Assembly (NCBI GenBank): GCA_025965895.1
Contig: JAOPWC010000174.1
Span: 62,001 to 126,000, forward strand
Length of the DNA: 64,000 nt
From: Mycobacterium sp.
Lineage (GTDB): Bacteria > Actinomycetota > Actinomycetes > Mycobacteriales > Mycobacteriaceae
Direction: 5' to 3'
The notes under the pieces: model-generated
What the model was told of the DNA's origin: nothing
The model's input: only the letters and a program-made list of their open reading frames with translations
Database searches by the model: none
Shown: positions 17,229 through 26,414 of the stretch, piece after piece
Layout: each line of letters opens with the position of its first letter
Position numbering within the stretch: position 1 is the first letter of the stretch
Made by a program: the position numbers and the translations under genes

Positions 17229-17248
17229 CCCGATACTGTGGCACAGGC

Positions 17249-17275
17249 GAGAAGGAAATTCTCCATTTTGGAGAA
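17249..17275. promoter_or_regulatory. Candidate operator, GAGAAG-GAA-ATTCTC, with overlapping second inverted repeat
   Basis: GAGAAG-GAA-ATTCTC (17249-17263) matches the window element at 11 of 12 positions. A second inverted repeat, TTCTCC-ATTTT-GGAGAA (17259-17275), overlaps it. Both lie 25-50 nt upstream of the Mce-associated gene at 17300, with AGGAGG just before the start codon. Confidence 0.5.
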
Positions 17276-17299
17276 GAGGGAATGTAACGAGGAGGGTTC

Positions 17300-17995
17300 A
17301 TGCCGTCGCGGACATCCGCTGCTGCGGGCGAACCGGGGTCACTGGCTGACGCCGAGTCGGCGGTCGCCCGTGCGGAAGCCGTTGCGGAGGCGGCCCGGGC
17401 GCGCGCGGTCGAACTCCGCAGGCAGGCCGAGCAGGCGACAGGCGACTGCGCCGAGCCCACCCCGGCCGCGCCCCGCCGCCGCAGGCTGCGCCGCCCCCGG
17501 AGGCTGCCCCGCCCGGGATGCAAACCGGTCGCGTTCGGCGCCGCGATTGTGCTCGTCGCCGCCCTGTTCGGGGCCATGGGTTTCATGTGGTGGCACCACC
17601 GCGTCGCCGTGCAGGACCGGCAGCGCACGGCGGAGTTCGCCGCGGCCGCGCGCCGGGGGGTCATCGACATGATGTCGATCGATTTCACCACCGCCGATCA
17701 GGGCGTGCAGCGCGTGATCGACGACTCCACCGGCCAGTTGAAGAAGGGGTACCAAGACAGCGGACCGCAGATGATCAAGGCGATCCGGGACGACAAGGTC
17801 GTCACGAAGGTCACGGTGACCGCCGCCGCGGTCGAGTCGATGAGCCGCGATTCGGCGGTCGTGCTCGTCGCCGCGAGAACGGAACGGCACAACGCGCAGG
17901 ATCCTCACGACCAACCCGCGACCTGGCGGATGACGGTCACCCTCGACAGGGTCGGTGGGCGGCCGAAGATGTCGAATGTCGACTTCATGCGTTGA
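17300..17995 (+). CDS. Mce-associated membrane protein
   Basis: A 231-residue single-pass membrane protein closely similar in layout to the one at 4615-5538: short Ala/Arg-rich coiled region (LADAESAVARAEAVAEAARA), basic stop, TM helix (FGAAIVLVAALFGAMGFMWW, about 78-97), then AARRGVIDMMSIDFTTADQGVQRVIDDSTGQLKKGYQ and a final MSNVDFMR. It sits beside the mce operon but on the opposite strand, converging with its tail. It probably acts with the MCE importer. An element of the GAGAAY type is in its promoter. Confidence 0.87.
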   Translation: MPSRTSAAAGEPGSLADAESAVARAEAVAEAARARAVELRRQAEQATGDCAEPTPAAPRRRRLRRPRRLPRPGCKPVAFGAAIVLVAALFGAMGFMWWHHRVAVQDRQRTAEFAAAARRGVIDMMSIDFTTADQGVQRVIDDSTGQLKKGYQDSGPQMIKAIRDDKVVTKVTVTAAAVESMSRDSAVVLVAARTERHNAQDPHDQPATWRMTVTLDRVGGRPKMSNVDFMR

Positions 17996-18025
17996 TCAGC
18001 TGATTCTGGTGTGCTCGAACGCGCC

Positions 18026-18046
18026 GTGCAGCGATCAGGACTGCAC
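18026..18046. terminator. Weak bidirectional hairpin between convergent genes
   Basis: GTGCAG (18026-18031) and CTGCAC (18041-18046) form a 6-bp stem with a 9-nt loop between the convergent Mce-associated gene and the last gene of the mce operon. No U tract is present, so a terminator role is tentative. Confidence 0.22.
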
Positions 18047-18069
18047 CGCACTGCCGCAGCGCGCGGCGA

Positions 18070-18582
18070 TCACCCGCTCTTCGTCAGCTTGAATGGCATG
18101 TTGATGGTGAGCCATTGATTCTTGCCGCAGGCGCCGCTGGGCCCGACGGTCTTGTCCCAGCCGACGAAGTTGGCCGGGTCGGTGATGTCGGGGTTGAAGG
18201 CGTATGTTTGTTGCCCGGGGGCCGCGGTGCCGTCCCAGCACGGCTCCCAGTTGTCCACCTGGCGCTTGACAAACCATAGCCCGTCGTCGCAGCGGGTGGG
18301 TGCGCTCCACCCTTGGGAGCTGGTGACCCGGCCGGTGCAGTCCATGGCGTCGGTGCACGACGTGCTGACGTTCCACGTGCTCGTGACCGTTGCCTCGTCG
18401 TGGTAGACGTCTCTCGTCTGGGCCCACTGGCCGTCCGAAGTGGCCGTGAAGGTCCCGTTGATGGGTGGGTCGCACACGGTAGCGCCGGCCGGGGCGGCAT
18501 CGAAACTGAGCATTGTTGCGGCGCCCGCCACCAGCGTTGCGCCGACCATCGCGCGAACCACCAGCATTTTGCGCTCCTTCAT
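18070..18582 (-). CDS. Secreted protein at the end of the mce operon
   Basis: A 170-residue exported protein. Signal peptide MLVVRAMVGATLVAGAATMLSFDAAPAGA is followed by a Cys-rich mature domain (VCDPP, TSCTDAMDCTG, RCDDGLWF, EPCWDG, SGACGKN) with conserved Trp residues. Secreted genes of this type commonly follow mceF in mycobacterial mce loci, but the role is not established. It starts 3 nt after the mceF stop and is therefore the last gene of the operon. Confidence 0.75.
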   Translation of the reverse strand: MKERKMLVVRAMVGATLVAGAATMLSFDAAPAGATVCDPPINGTFTATSDGQWAQTRDVYHDEATVTSTWNVSTSCTDAMDCTGRVTSSQGWSAPTRCDDGLWFVKRQVDNWEPCWDGTAAPGQQTYAFNPDITDPANFVGWDKTVGPSGACGKNQWLTINMPFKLTKSG

Positions 18583-18585
18583 CCG

Positions 18586-20247
18586 CTAGGTTTGCGACGT
18601 CAAGACCAGGTCTTTCCAGCTCTTGGGTGACCCCGGTGCAACCAGATCCGACTGTTGATAGAGGTGGCCGTCGGGACTGACATACCGGCCGGTGTGGGGA
18701 TCGTATTGCGCAAAGCCGACCGACGGGGTAGGTCCAGATCCATTGGTGGAAAACGAACTTGGCGCCGCGGGCGTGCCGCTTCCCGTGTCGCGCGGCGGGG
18801 TTACGTATAAGGGCGGTGCTGGCGGTGGATTCGCGGCGCCATCCGCGCTGCGCGGCGGTGCTGGGCTTTCGGCGCTACCCGGCGTTCCCGGCGGCGGAGG
18901 CGTTCCCGGCGGCGGAGGCGTTCCCGGCCCGGGAGGTGGTCCCATCGGCGTTCCCTCCAGCGGGGCGTATTCGTGGTCGCCGAAGTTGATCCGGTCATCG
19001 GGTGGGACGCCCTGCGAGGCCAGGTTGGGGTCCAGCGGGGAGGGACCGAGCGCATGTTCGCGCATGGCCAGCGGTTCGAAGGGCATGTCGCTGTCACAGA
19101 TTTCGACCGTCGGCGCGCGCTTTCCTGGGTGCCCGAGGCAGGGGATGTTGCGGGCACCGCGAACCGCGATCGGTGAATCCTGCGGCAGTTTGCAGTACAG
19201 CCCATCGGGGGTGTCGATCTCGCTGGTGTCAGCCGGGGATCGCCATTGGTTTTGCGGCAGGAACCCGACCGTGCACGCCGGCGGGTCGCTCTGGGTGACG
19301 AGGAAGTCGCCCAGCGGCATGCCGGTCGGGTTGTTGGTGGGGGCAGACGTCTGGATGATGCCGACGGCCGGCGGGAGCAGGACCAGGAGTTCCTCCAGTG
19401 CCGGGCGGTAGGTCACGGCGACCTGGCCGATGGTCGTGAGATTGGCCAGCAACACCGGCAGCGTGAACTTGACCTGAGCGAGCAGACGCGATGCCTCGTT
19501 GGCGGCCCCCGGGCCCTTCTGCAGTATCGTGCGCACCGGCTGGTCGTCGGTCACGATCTGTCCGGTCACTCCGGCGAGGCTGTGCGCCCATGTTCTGATC
19601 GCGTCGGCGGTGTCGGCCTGCGAATCCAGCAGCGGCGCGGTGTCGGTGAACAGGGTGTTGGCGCGGTCGGCGACGCCGTTGATGTCGTGGGACACCGTTG
19701 CCGAGGAGTCGAACAGCGAGCCCAGGTCGTAGCCGGCGCCGTTGAGCCCCTTGAACGACTCGTCGAGCAGCCCGCGCAGCTTGCCTTTCGGGATGCTGCT
19801 GACCAAGGCGCTGACCTGGTCGAGCATCGGGCCAACCTCTTGCGGGATCGTGGTGTCGCGCAGCGCGATCACCGAGCCGTCGCGCAGGTAGGGTCCCGAG
19901 TTGGTGCGCGGCCGCAGGTCCACGTACTGCTCACCCACCGCCGAGATGCTGCGCACGTCCGCCTGCAGGTCGGCCGGAACCTTCGGTGACGCGCCAAGGG
20001 ACAGCGTCGCTTTGGCGCCGGTATCGGTCAAGCTGACCGCGGTGACCTTGCCGATCTGCACGCCGCGGTAGGTGACGTTGGAAAACCGGTACAGCCCGCC
20101 GGTGGCCGGCAGTTCCAGGGTGACGGTGATGCGCCCGATGCCCAGCAGGGTGGGTGCCTGGATGTAGGCGAAGACCATCACGAGTACGCCGACGATCGAC
20201 GCGAGCGTGAAGATCGTCAACTGGATTCGGACAAACCGCGTCAGCAT
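18586..20247 (-). CDS. mceF: Mce family protein MceF
   Basis: The 553-residue last subunit of an MCE lipid importer. N-terminal membrane anchor (IQLTIFTLASIVGVLVMVFAYI), MCE domain (VTLELPATGGLYRFSNVTYRGVQIGKVTAV, about residues 40-120), then a long helical region of repeated amphipathic turns that in Mce complexes forms the needle through the periplasm. The last 130 residues are Pro/Gly-rich and contain tandem PPPPGT repeats, then a short ordered tail. Compare with mceF proteins of about 425-565 residues. The start codon overlaps the mceE stop (TGATG). Confidence 0.95.
   Translation of the reverse strand: MLTRFVRIQLTIFTLASIVGVLVMVFAYIQAPTLLGIGRITVTLELPATGGLYRFSNVTYRGVQIGKVTAVSLTDTGAKATLSLGASPKVPADLQADVRSISAVGEQYVDLRPRTNSGPYLRDGSVIALRDTTIPQEVGPMLDQVSALVSSIPKGKLRGLLDESFKGLNGAGYDLGSLFDSSATVSHDINGVADRANTLFTDTAPLLDSQADTADAIRTWAHSLAGVTGQIVTDDQPVRTILQKGPGAANEASRLLAQVKFTLPVLLANLTTIGQVAVTYRPALEELLVLLPPAVGIIQTSAPTNNPTGMPLGDFLVTQSDPPACTVGFLPQNQWRSPADTSEIDTPDGLYCKLPQDSPIAVRGARNIPCLGHPGKRAPTVEICDSDMPFEPLAMREHALGPSPLDPNLASQGVPPDDRINFGDHEYAPLEGTPMGPPPGPGTPPPPGTPPPPGTPGSAESPAPPRSADGAANPPPAPPLYVTPPRDTGSGTPAAPSSFSTNGSGPTPSVGFAQYDPHTGRYVSPDGHLYQQSDLVAPGSPKSWKDLVLTSQT
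18881..18927. repeat. 18-bp tandem repeat inside mceF
   Basis: Unit GGCGTTCCCGGCGGCGGA occurs exactly at 18881-18898 and 18899-18916, with an 11-nt partial third copy. On the coding strand it encodes the GTPPPP repeats of the MceF tail. The unit is a multiple of three, so copy-number changes keep the frame and would vary tail length between strains. Confidence 0.85.
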
Positions 20248-21548
20248 CAGCCGCCCTCATCTTTCGGCGGGAAGTTCACCGCCGCAACCTGGTCCCAGTA
20301 TGGCGGCGGTGCTGGCTGACCCCAGGGCGCCGTCGGGGGCAGACCGGCAGGTTGCGGCGGTGGTGGCACAGCCCAGGGCGGTCTCGCCAGACCCCCGGTG
20401 CCCATCGGCGGCGGGGGACCGGCGCCTTCCGGCGGGATCGCTCTCAGTTCATTGCCGGGATTGGCCCGGTAATAGGCGTCGTAACCCGCGTCCCCTGGCG
20501 CCGGCACCAGCTCAGCGCCGTCCGTACCCCAGCGGGTGCCCAGCAGAAGTCCGTGCCGCAGCCGGGTGACCGTGAGATCGACAATCGCGAACAGGTTCAT
20601 GAAGTCGCCCCGCACGCCCCGGTCGATGACGTTCTGGCCGAAGGGGAACACCGTCGCGTACTGAAGGGCGTCGTCGATGCCCGGGCCGATGTCGGCCAGC
20701 GCGCTAAACGTCGGCTCGAGGTTTTGCAGGTTTTTCACCAGGTCGGCCTTCGAGTCGTTGATGAGCCGGGTAGCGGTGTCGCTGAAGACCCCGAGCTTGG
20801 TCAGTGCCTCTGTGATGTGCGGCCGCTCCCGGATCAGCACGTCCAGTGCGGGCGGAATCTTGTTCAGGGCAGCGGTGATGACGTCGCGTTGTCCGGCGAA
20901 TGTGCCGGCGAGTCGGTTCAGTTGCTGGATGGACGCGATGAGGTTGTCGCGCTGGTCGTCGAGCGTGCCGACGAAGTCGTCCAGCCGGGTGAGCAGATCG
21001 CGGATCTGGTTTTCATGCCCCGACAGCACGACGTTGGTGTTGTGGATGATGTCGCCGAGCTGCCCCAGTCCCCCGCCGTTGATGACCGCCGACAGCGACG
21101 AAAGGGTTTGCTCGGTCGACGGATAAGTCGATGAGCGGTTCAGCGGGATGGTGGCGCCCGGCGCGAGCGGTCCGGCGGCCGGCTGGCCGAGCGGCGGATT
21201 GAGCTCGACGTGCATCGACCCCAGCAGGCTGGTTTGCCCGACATTGGCGACCGCGTTGGCGGGCACGACCGTACCGGGCTTCACCGAGATCTCGACGTCG
21301 GCGTGCCAGTTTTGCACCGTCATCTTGCTGATGCTGCCGACCACCACGTCGTTGATCATGACCGGCGAATTAGATTCCAGCGTGCCGACATTGGCGATCT
21401 CGACGTGGTAGATGTTGGCTCCCGGACCCCGTCCCACCGCGCCGGGCAGCGGCAGCGAATTCAAGCCCTGAAACGCGCATCCGGTGGCAGTGAGCATGGC
21501 GCAACTGCTCACTAGCAGCAGTCGCGGTACCGAACCCTGCCCGCTCAT
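20247..21548 (-). CDS. mceE: Mce family lipoprotein MceE
   Basis: A 433-residue lipoprotein subunit of the MCE importer. The signal MSGQGSVPRLLLVSSCAMLTATGC ends in a lipobox (ATG-Cys24). The MCE domain follows (IYHVEIANVGTLESNSPVMINDVVVGSISKM), then a helical needle-forming region and a Pro-rich tail (PPPPMGTGG, PPPPQPAGLPP). Lipid anchoring of the E subunit is standard. It overlaps mceD by 4 bp (ATGA) and mceF by 1 bp, so translation is coupled. Confidence 0.95.
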   Translation of the reverse strand: MSGQGSVPRLLLVSSCAMLTATGCAFQGLNSLPLPGAVGRGPGANIYHVEIANVGTLESNSPVMINDVVVGSISKMTVQNWHADVEISVKPGTVVPANAVANVGQTSLLGSMHVELNPPLGQPAAGPLAPGATIPLNRSSTYPSTEQTLSSLSAVINGGGLGQLGDIIHNTNVVLSGHENQIRDLLTRLDDFVGTLDDQRDNLIASIQQLNRLAGTFAGQRDVITAALNKIPPALDVLIRERPHITEALTKLGVFSDTATRLINDSKADLVKNLQNLEPTFSALADIGPGIDDALQYATVFPFGQNVIDRGVRGDFMNLFAIVDLTVTRLRHGLLLGTRWGTDGAELVPAPGDAGYDAYYRANPGNELRAIPPEGAGPPPPMGTGGLARPPWAVPPPPQPAGLPPTAPWGQPAPPPYWDQVAAVNFPPKDEGG

Positions 21549-23068
21549 GGCGATGGTCTCCTTTCGGCAGGCAGCGGTGGGGTTTGTGTGTCGGCAGGTG
21601 CAGCCGTCCCACCGTCAGGACCAGAAGGCGGCGCCGGCTGGCCCGTGGCAGCTGGTGGCGGCGGCTTCCCCAGCAGCATGTCCGGCAGGTTTTCGGGTGG
21701 CTGCGGCCCGACGACCGGTGGTCCCGGAAGTGTGGATCCCGGGTACAGCGCAGGCGACGGTGCCGCCGGCAAAGGTGAATAAATGCCGGGGGGCATGGCA
21801 GGCAGGCCCGCATTGCCGTAGCCGGGAGGCGGCGGCACATCGCCGTTGAGCCCGGTGTAAGCCGACACCGCCGGCGGCGTCTCCGGGGGCCCCGGCTTGG
21901 CGCCGGCGCCCCCGGGCGCCAGGCCCGGCTCGCTGTAGATGAGGTTGTTCTCAGCGGGCATCAGGTATGGGGTGAACGGGATTGGCAGGTAGTTGAAGTT
22001 GAGCAACCGCAGTGCGGGGCCGAGGTAATCCGCGCACAGCTTCGCGGTCTCGGGCGCGGTGGTGTTTTCGATGCCGCCGATCATGGTGCAAATGGCGTTC
22101 ACGGGATTCGAGAGGTTACCCAAGACAAACGATCCGATGACACTGCCGGTGTTGGGGTTGTAATCGGCTAAGAAATTTCCGATCCCAGTCGGCGCAGCGT
22201 GCAAAAGCTGCTCGAGGTCCTTTCGGTGATCGACGAGGTTCTGGGTGACGTCGGCCAACCGCAGAACCTGCTCGCTGGCCTTGTCGCGAGTCTCGGCAAT
22301 GAAGCGCTGGACCTCACCGACGGCTGTCGACAAGTTGGTCAGCGCCGCGTCCAGGTCGGATCGGCTGTCGTTGAGCACGCTGGTCAGCGTCGCCAGCCGG
22401 TCCTGGAACTGCTCGATCTGGGTGTTGCTGTCGCGAAGGGCGGTGACGAAGGTTTGCAGACCCTTGATGATGTCGACGATGTTGCCGCTGCCGTCGGCGA
22501 GGATCCGCCCGACCCCGGACAGTTGAGCCAGCGTCTGCCGCAGCTTGTCGCCGTTACCGGCCAGCGCGTCGGCGGCACTGTCGATGAACCTTGCCACCGA
22601 GGGGGTGGACACCCGGCTGTTCGGCCCCAACTCCGTTGCCAACCGCATCAGTTGAGCCTTGACTTCGTCCCATTCGACCGGTACCGCGGTCCGGTCGGTC
22701 GGGATCACCGCATTGTCGGGCATCGTCGGACCGGCGGTCCGGTACGCCGGTGCCAGCGCGACGTAGCGCGCCGCGACGAGGTTCTGGGCGACGATCACCG
22801 CCTTCGCGTCGGCCGGGATGGGCACGTCCCGGCCGACGTTCATGATCATCTTGGCCTGGGTACCGTCGGCCTGGATGGACTTGATGCTGCCGACCTTGAC
22901 ACCGGAGACCCGCACGTCGTCGCTGGGGTAGATCGCGGTGGCCGAGGTGAAGTAGGCGGTGATCGTCTTGGGCTTCAACAGCGTATGCCGGACCACGACG
23001 AATGCCGCCGCAAAGATAAGCCCGACCAGCACGACGGCTATGCCCGCGAGAAGTCGGTTCCGGCTCAT
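21545..23068 (-). CDS. mceD: Mce family protein MceD
   Basis: A 507-residue MCE importer subunit: N-terminal anchor (LLAGIAVVLVGLIFAAAFVVVRH), MCE domain (KTITAYFTSATAIYPSDDVRVSGVKVGSIKSI), helical region with RDSNTQIEQFQDRLATLTSVLND, and a Pro-rich tail of about 110 residues. ATG 23068 was chosen over 23080 because it overlaps the mceC stop (TGATG), the spacing used throughout this operon. Confidence 0.95.
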   Translation of the reverse strand: MSRNRLLAGIAVVLVGLIFAAAFVVVRHTLLKPKTITAYFTSATAIYPSDDVRVSGVKVGSIKSIQADGTQAKMIMNVGRDVPIPADAKAVIVAQNLVAARYVALAPAYRTAGPTMPDNAVIPTDRTAVPVEWDEVKAQLMRLATELGPNSRVSTPSVARFIDSAADALAGNGDKLRQTLAQLSGVGRILADGSGNIVDIIKGLQTFVTALRDSNTQIEQFQDRLATLTSVLNDSRSDLDAALTNLSTAVGEVQRFIAETRDKASEQVLRLADVTQNLVDHRKDLEQLLHAAPTGIGNFLADYNPNTGSVIGSFVLGNLSNPVNAICTMIGGIENTTAPETAKLCADYLGPALRLLNFNYLPIPFTPYLMPAENNLIYSEPGLAPGGAGAKPGPPETPPAVSAYTGLNGDVPPPPGYGNAGLPAMPPGIYSPLPAAPSPALYPGSTLPGPPVVGPQPPENLPDMLLGKPPPPAATGQPAPPSGPDGGTAAPADTQTPPLPAERRPSP

Positions 23069-24162
23069 CACTGGCCCCACCGCTCGTTGGGTTGCGGAAT
23101 CGCGTTGGGCGGGAAGGGGAGCTCCGCGCGTGGCCCGGCGTTGTCCGGCGGTTGCCCGATGTTCACGCCGCGCCTGAACCCGAATATGTAGTCCAGGAAG
23201 GGCTGCAGAATTTGAAGCTGGAAGAGATTGCCGACAAACGCGTTGTAGTACGGCCCATTGGCGACGATTTCGCCGGTGGTAATTTCGTATTTCGCCAAAC
23301 CCGGCAGCGCTTTGGCGATGTTGTCGCGATTCTTCTGCAGCATCGCGAGCACCGAGTTCAACCTGTCCAGCACCGGCGCCAGGTCCTTCTCGTTGTCGTG
23401 GACCAGGCCGGACAGCTGCTTGGCCACGGCCGAGGTGTTGGCCAGCAGGTCGACGATCGCCTGGCGCCGCGCCACGAGTACCTCGAGGAGATCGTTGGCG
23501 TCCAGGATCAACGTGTCGACCTGTTGGCTGCGTTCGCTGAGGATCCCGGCGACGTTGCCGGTGCTCTTGAGAAGCTCGGCCAGCGTCTTGTTGCGGCTGT
23601 TGAGCGATTGCGACAACCGCGTCAGCCCCTCGAAGGTCGACCCGAGTTGCGGTGCGATCTGGTCCAGGGTCGCCGACAGCGTGTCCAGCGACTGGTTGAG
23701 CGTGTCGGTGTCGGTGCCGGCGGTGTTGGTCGTGAGGTCGCTGACCGCCTCGGTCAGCGAGTAGGGCGACGACGTGCGCGAGACCGGGATGACAGCGGAT
23801 GGACGCAGCGTCCCGCCGCCCGCTGACTCCAGGGTCAGCACCCGTTCGCCAAGCAGGGTGCCCGTGCGGATGTGCGCGGTGGTGTCCGAGCCGAGCTGAA
23901 TTTTACCGGGGATGGTGAACGTCACCAGCGCGTCGCCCTGCTGCAGCGCCACGCTGGATACGGTGCCGACCTTGACGCCCGACACGATCACCGGGTTGCC
24001 CCCGGCCAGGCCGCCCGCTTCGGAGAACAGCGCCTGGTATCTGATATCCCTCGCCAAGGTAAGCAGCCGCTGCGACGAGAGGCCGACGATGATGACGAGC
24101 ACGATCAGGACAATGCCGATGACGCCCGCTTTGATGAGGCCGGATCCGCGGTATTTCAGCAT
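23068..24162 (-). CDS. mceC: Mce family protein MceC
   Basis: A 364-residue MCE subunit. Anchor helix AGVIGIVLIVLVIIVGLSS, MCE domain (RYQALFSEAGGLAGGNPVIVSGVKVGTVSSV), long helical segment LDTLSATLDQIAPQLGSTFEGLTRL, and a short Pro-rich end. The start at 24162 overlaps the mceB stop by one base; the reading to 24177 adds five residues and is less likely. Confidence 0.95.
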   Translation of the reverse strand: MLKYRGSGLIKAGVIGIVLIVLVIIVGLSSQRLLTLARDIRYQALFSEAGGLAGGNPVIVSGVKVGTVSSVALQQGDALVTFTIPGKIQLGSDTTAHIRTGTLLGERVLTLESAGGGTLRPSAVIPVSRTSSPYSLTEAVSDLTTNTAGTDTDTLNQSLDTLSATLDQIAPQLGSTFEGLTRLSQSLNSRNKTLAELLKSTGNVAGILSERSQQVDTLILDANDLLEVLVARRQAIVDLLANTSAVAKQLSGLVHDNEKDLAPVLDRLNSVLAMLQKNRDNIAKALPGLAKYEITTGEIVANGPYYNAFVGNLFQLQILQPFLDYIFGFRRGVNIGQPPDNAGPRAELPFPPNAIPQPNERWGQ

Positions 24163-25184
24163 CAGGGCTCCGCACACCTCCCGCCCTCTTGCTTGTAAAT
24201 CGGGAAAAAGGCGGTCCGTCCCTGCAGGTCGCTGACCCGGATACCCAATTGGCAGAGGTAGTAGTTGAAAAAGCTGCCGTAGGCGCCGAGGCGGACAAGT
24301 TTGCGGTAGTTCTCCGGCGCTTTCTGCAGCGCGGCGTCGAGTCGATCCTTGTGGTCATCGAGCAACGGGGCCAACCGATTCAGCTGCTCGATCGTGCCGG
24401 CCAGCGGCGGGCGCGCCTCGGCCAGCAGATCCGCCAATGATGCGGTGCCGTTGTCAAGCGATTCGATTGCGGTGCCGATCGGATCGCGGTCAGCCGACAG
24501 GCCGCTGACCAACCGCTGCAGCCGGTCGACCGCACCGGAGAACTGGTTCCCGTTTTGGGACAGGGTGCCCACCACGGTGTTGAGGTTGTCGATCAACTGC
24601 TGGACCGTTTGGTTGTTGTCGGCCAGCGCGTTCGAGAACGACGACGTTTTCGCGAACAGCGACGCCAGGGTTGGCCCCTGGCCCTGGAAGATCTGAATCA
24701 GCGATGCGGAAAGCGCGTTGACGTCGTGCGGGTTCAGGCCCTGGATCACCGGTTTGAGGCCGGACAGCAGCAGGTCGAGATCCAGTGCCGGCGCTGTCCG
24801 GTCGATCGGGATCTGCGACCCGGGCGGCTGGATTCGGGTCGAGCCGGGGGCGTCGACGAGTTCGAGGTAGCGGTCGCCGACCAGGTTGAGGTAGCGCACC
24901 GCGGCCTTGGTGCCGGCGGTGAGCACGATGTTGCGGTCGGCGTCGAACTTCACCAACACGGTCTTGTCCTGGCGCAGCGAGACGCCGTTGACCGTGCCGA
25001 TCCGTATTCCGGCCACCCGCACCGAGTCTCCGGATTTCAGCCGCGACACGTCTTGGAAGACCGCCGAATAGCCGTTGGTAGACCCGGTGCGGATCTGGCC
25101 GAAGATGAAGAACAGGAACGTGGTCAGCAGCGCCATCACGACCGCGAAGGTCATGAACTTGATGAGAGTCGCACGTGACCGCAT
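24162..25184 (-). CDS. mceB: Mce family protein MceB
   Basis: A 340-residue MCE subunit with anchor helix FAVVMALLTTFLFFIFGQI, MCE domain (YSAVFQDVSRLKSGDSVRVAGIRIGTVNGV) and a helical needle region that ends in Cys-containing segments (YYLCQLGIR, GGRCAEP). The ATG at 25184 gives the TGATG overlap with mceA; an ATG one codon earlier (25187) is also possible. The open frame continues upstream to 25517 but that part is antisense noise over mceA. Confidence 0.95.
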   Translation of the reverse strand: MRSRATLIKFMTFAVVMALLTTFLFFIFGQIRTGSTNGYSAVFQDVSRLKSGDSVRVAGIRIGTVNGVSLRQDKTVLVKFDADRNIVLTAGTKAAVRYLNLVGDRYLELVDAPGSTRIQPPGSQIPIDRTAPALDLDLLLSGLKPVIQGLNPHDVNALSASLIQIFQGQGPTLASLFAKTSSFSNALADNNQTVQQLIDNLNTVVGTLSQNGNQFSGAVDRLQRLVSGLSADRDPIGTAIESLDNGTASLADLLAEARPPLAGTIEQLNRLAPLLDDHKDRLDAALQKAPENYRKLVRLGAYGSFFNYYLCQLGIRVSDLQGRTAFFPIYKQEGGRCAEP

Positions 25185-26404
25185 CATCCGGGCATCCCGA
25201 TCTGCATGCTGTTGCGTGGTGGCCCGGCGATCGGCCCGTACAGCCACTGCTTGAGGGCATCGGAGTTCAGCAGGATTCCCTGGTTTCCGTATTGCGCCGG
25301 GTTGGTGCCGATGTCGGCGACGACGTACGGCGGACGGGCCTCGTACGGCAGCCGCGGAAGATCGGTGCACTGCGGGCCGCCCGTTGCCGCCACCTTGGGC
25401 AAGTCCGTCGGGTATCGATAGCGGTCGCGGCCCAGGGTGAAACCGGCCAGCACCTGGACGCCCGGGACCGGCGAAGGAGCCTGGTAGGCCAACGGCAACA
25501 GTCCGGCCAGGCCGCAATACAGAGCAGGGTTGTACTGGTTGGTCAAATCGGTGGTCGGCACCAGCAGATGCAGCACATCGGTCAGCGCCTGGCGGTTGCC
25601 GCCTACAACGTCGTTGCCGATGTCGGCCAACCCGATCGAGCTGACCAGCAGAGCGTCGAGATTTCGCTGTTCGTCGACGAATGTCTGGCTGATCCGGGTC
25701 GCGTTGTCGGCGGTCTTGAGCAGGTCCGGCGCCGCATCGGCGTAGGCGCCGAAGACCTGCGGGGAGACCGCGATGTCGTGACTCAGCGCGGGAAGGCTCG
25801 GACCGATTTTGGCCAGAAACGAATCCAGGTCGGACAGCATCTGACCGATCTTCTCGCCGCGGCCGTTCAGCGCCGAGGCGAGCGCGCCGAGGGTTTCGTT
25901 CAGCTTTGCGGGGTCGAGCTGTGCCAGCACCGAGGTGAGTTCCTGGAAGACCGTGTTGATCTCGACCGTGACATGCCCGGCGTCGAGCACCTGTCCCGGA
26001 TACATCTTTTTCGCCGACGGCTCGGCGGGGGGGACCAGCTGGACGAACTTGGCCCCGAACACGGTGGTCGACGCGATGTCGACGAGCACGTTCGCGGGAA
26101 TGTAGTGCAGCTGGGACGGATCCATCGCCAGGTGCAGGACCGCCTGCCCGTCCGGCAGCGTTTGGATCGTGGCAACCTTGCCCACCTGCACGCCGCGCAT
26201 CCTCACCTTGGCGTCCGGATTCATCACCAGCCCCGCGCGCGGTGACAGCACAGTCACCGGGACGGTTGGGGTGAACCCGCCCCGAAACAGGGTCACGGCG
26301 ACGGCGAAGATGCCGGCAATCACCACGATGGTTGTCAGACCGGCCAGCGGACGCAGGTATGCAGGGGTAGGCCTGCGCGGGCCCTGCTTCATGCTTGCTG
26401 TCAC
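25184..26404 (-). CDS. mceA: Mce family protein MceA
   Basis: The 406-residue A subunit of the importer. One N-terminal membrane helix (LAGLTTIVVIAGIFAVAVTLF), the MCE domain (VPVTVLSPRAGLVMNPDAKVRMRGVQVGKVATI, about residues 48-120), then the needle-forming helical region containing LNGRGEKIGQMLSDLDSFL. MceA-F form a hexameric tube that carries lipids across the envelope to the YrbE permease. It follows yrbEB by 10 nt. Confidence 0.96.
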   Translation of the reverse strand: MTASMKQGPRRPTPAYLRPLAGLTTIVVIAGIFAVAVTLFRGGFTPTVPVTVLSPRAGLVMNPDAKVRMRGVQVGKVATIQTLPDGQAVLHLAMDPSQLHYIPANVLVDIASTTVFGAKFVQLVPPAEPSAKKMYPGQVLDAGHVTVEINTVFQELTSVLAQLDPAKLNETLGALASALNGRGEKIGQMLSDLDSFLAKIGPSLPALSHDIAVSPQVFGAYADAAPDLLKTADNATRISQTFVDEQRNLDALLVSSIGLADIGNDVVGGNRQALTDVLHLLVPTTDLTNQYNPALYCGLAGLLPLAYQAPSPVPGVQVLAGFTLGRDRYRYPTDLPKVAATGGPQCTDLPRLPYEARPPYVVADIGTNPAQYGNQGILLNSDALKQWLYGPIAGPPRNSMQIGMPG

Positions 26405-26414
26405 CTCGTCGCCC

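Noticed and set aside
25187..25517. 110-codon extension of mceB
   Set aside because: It lies inside mceA in another frame, and the ATG at 25184 fits the operon overlap pattern.
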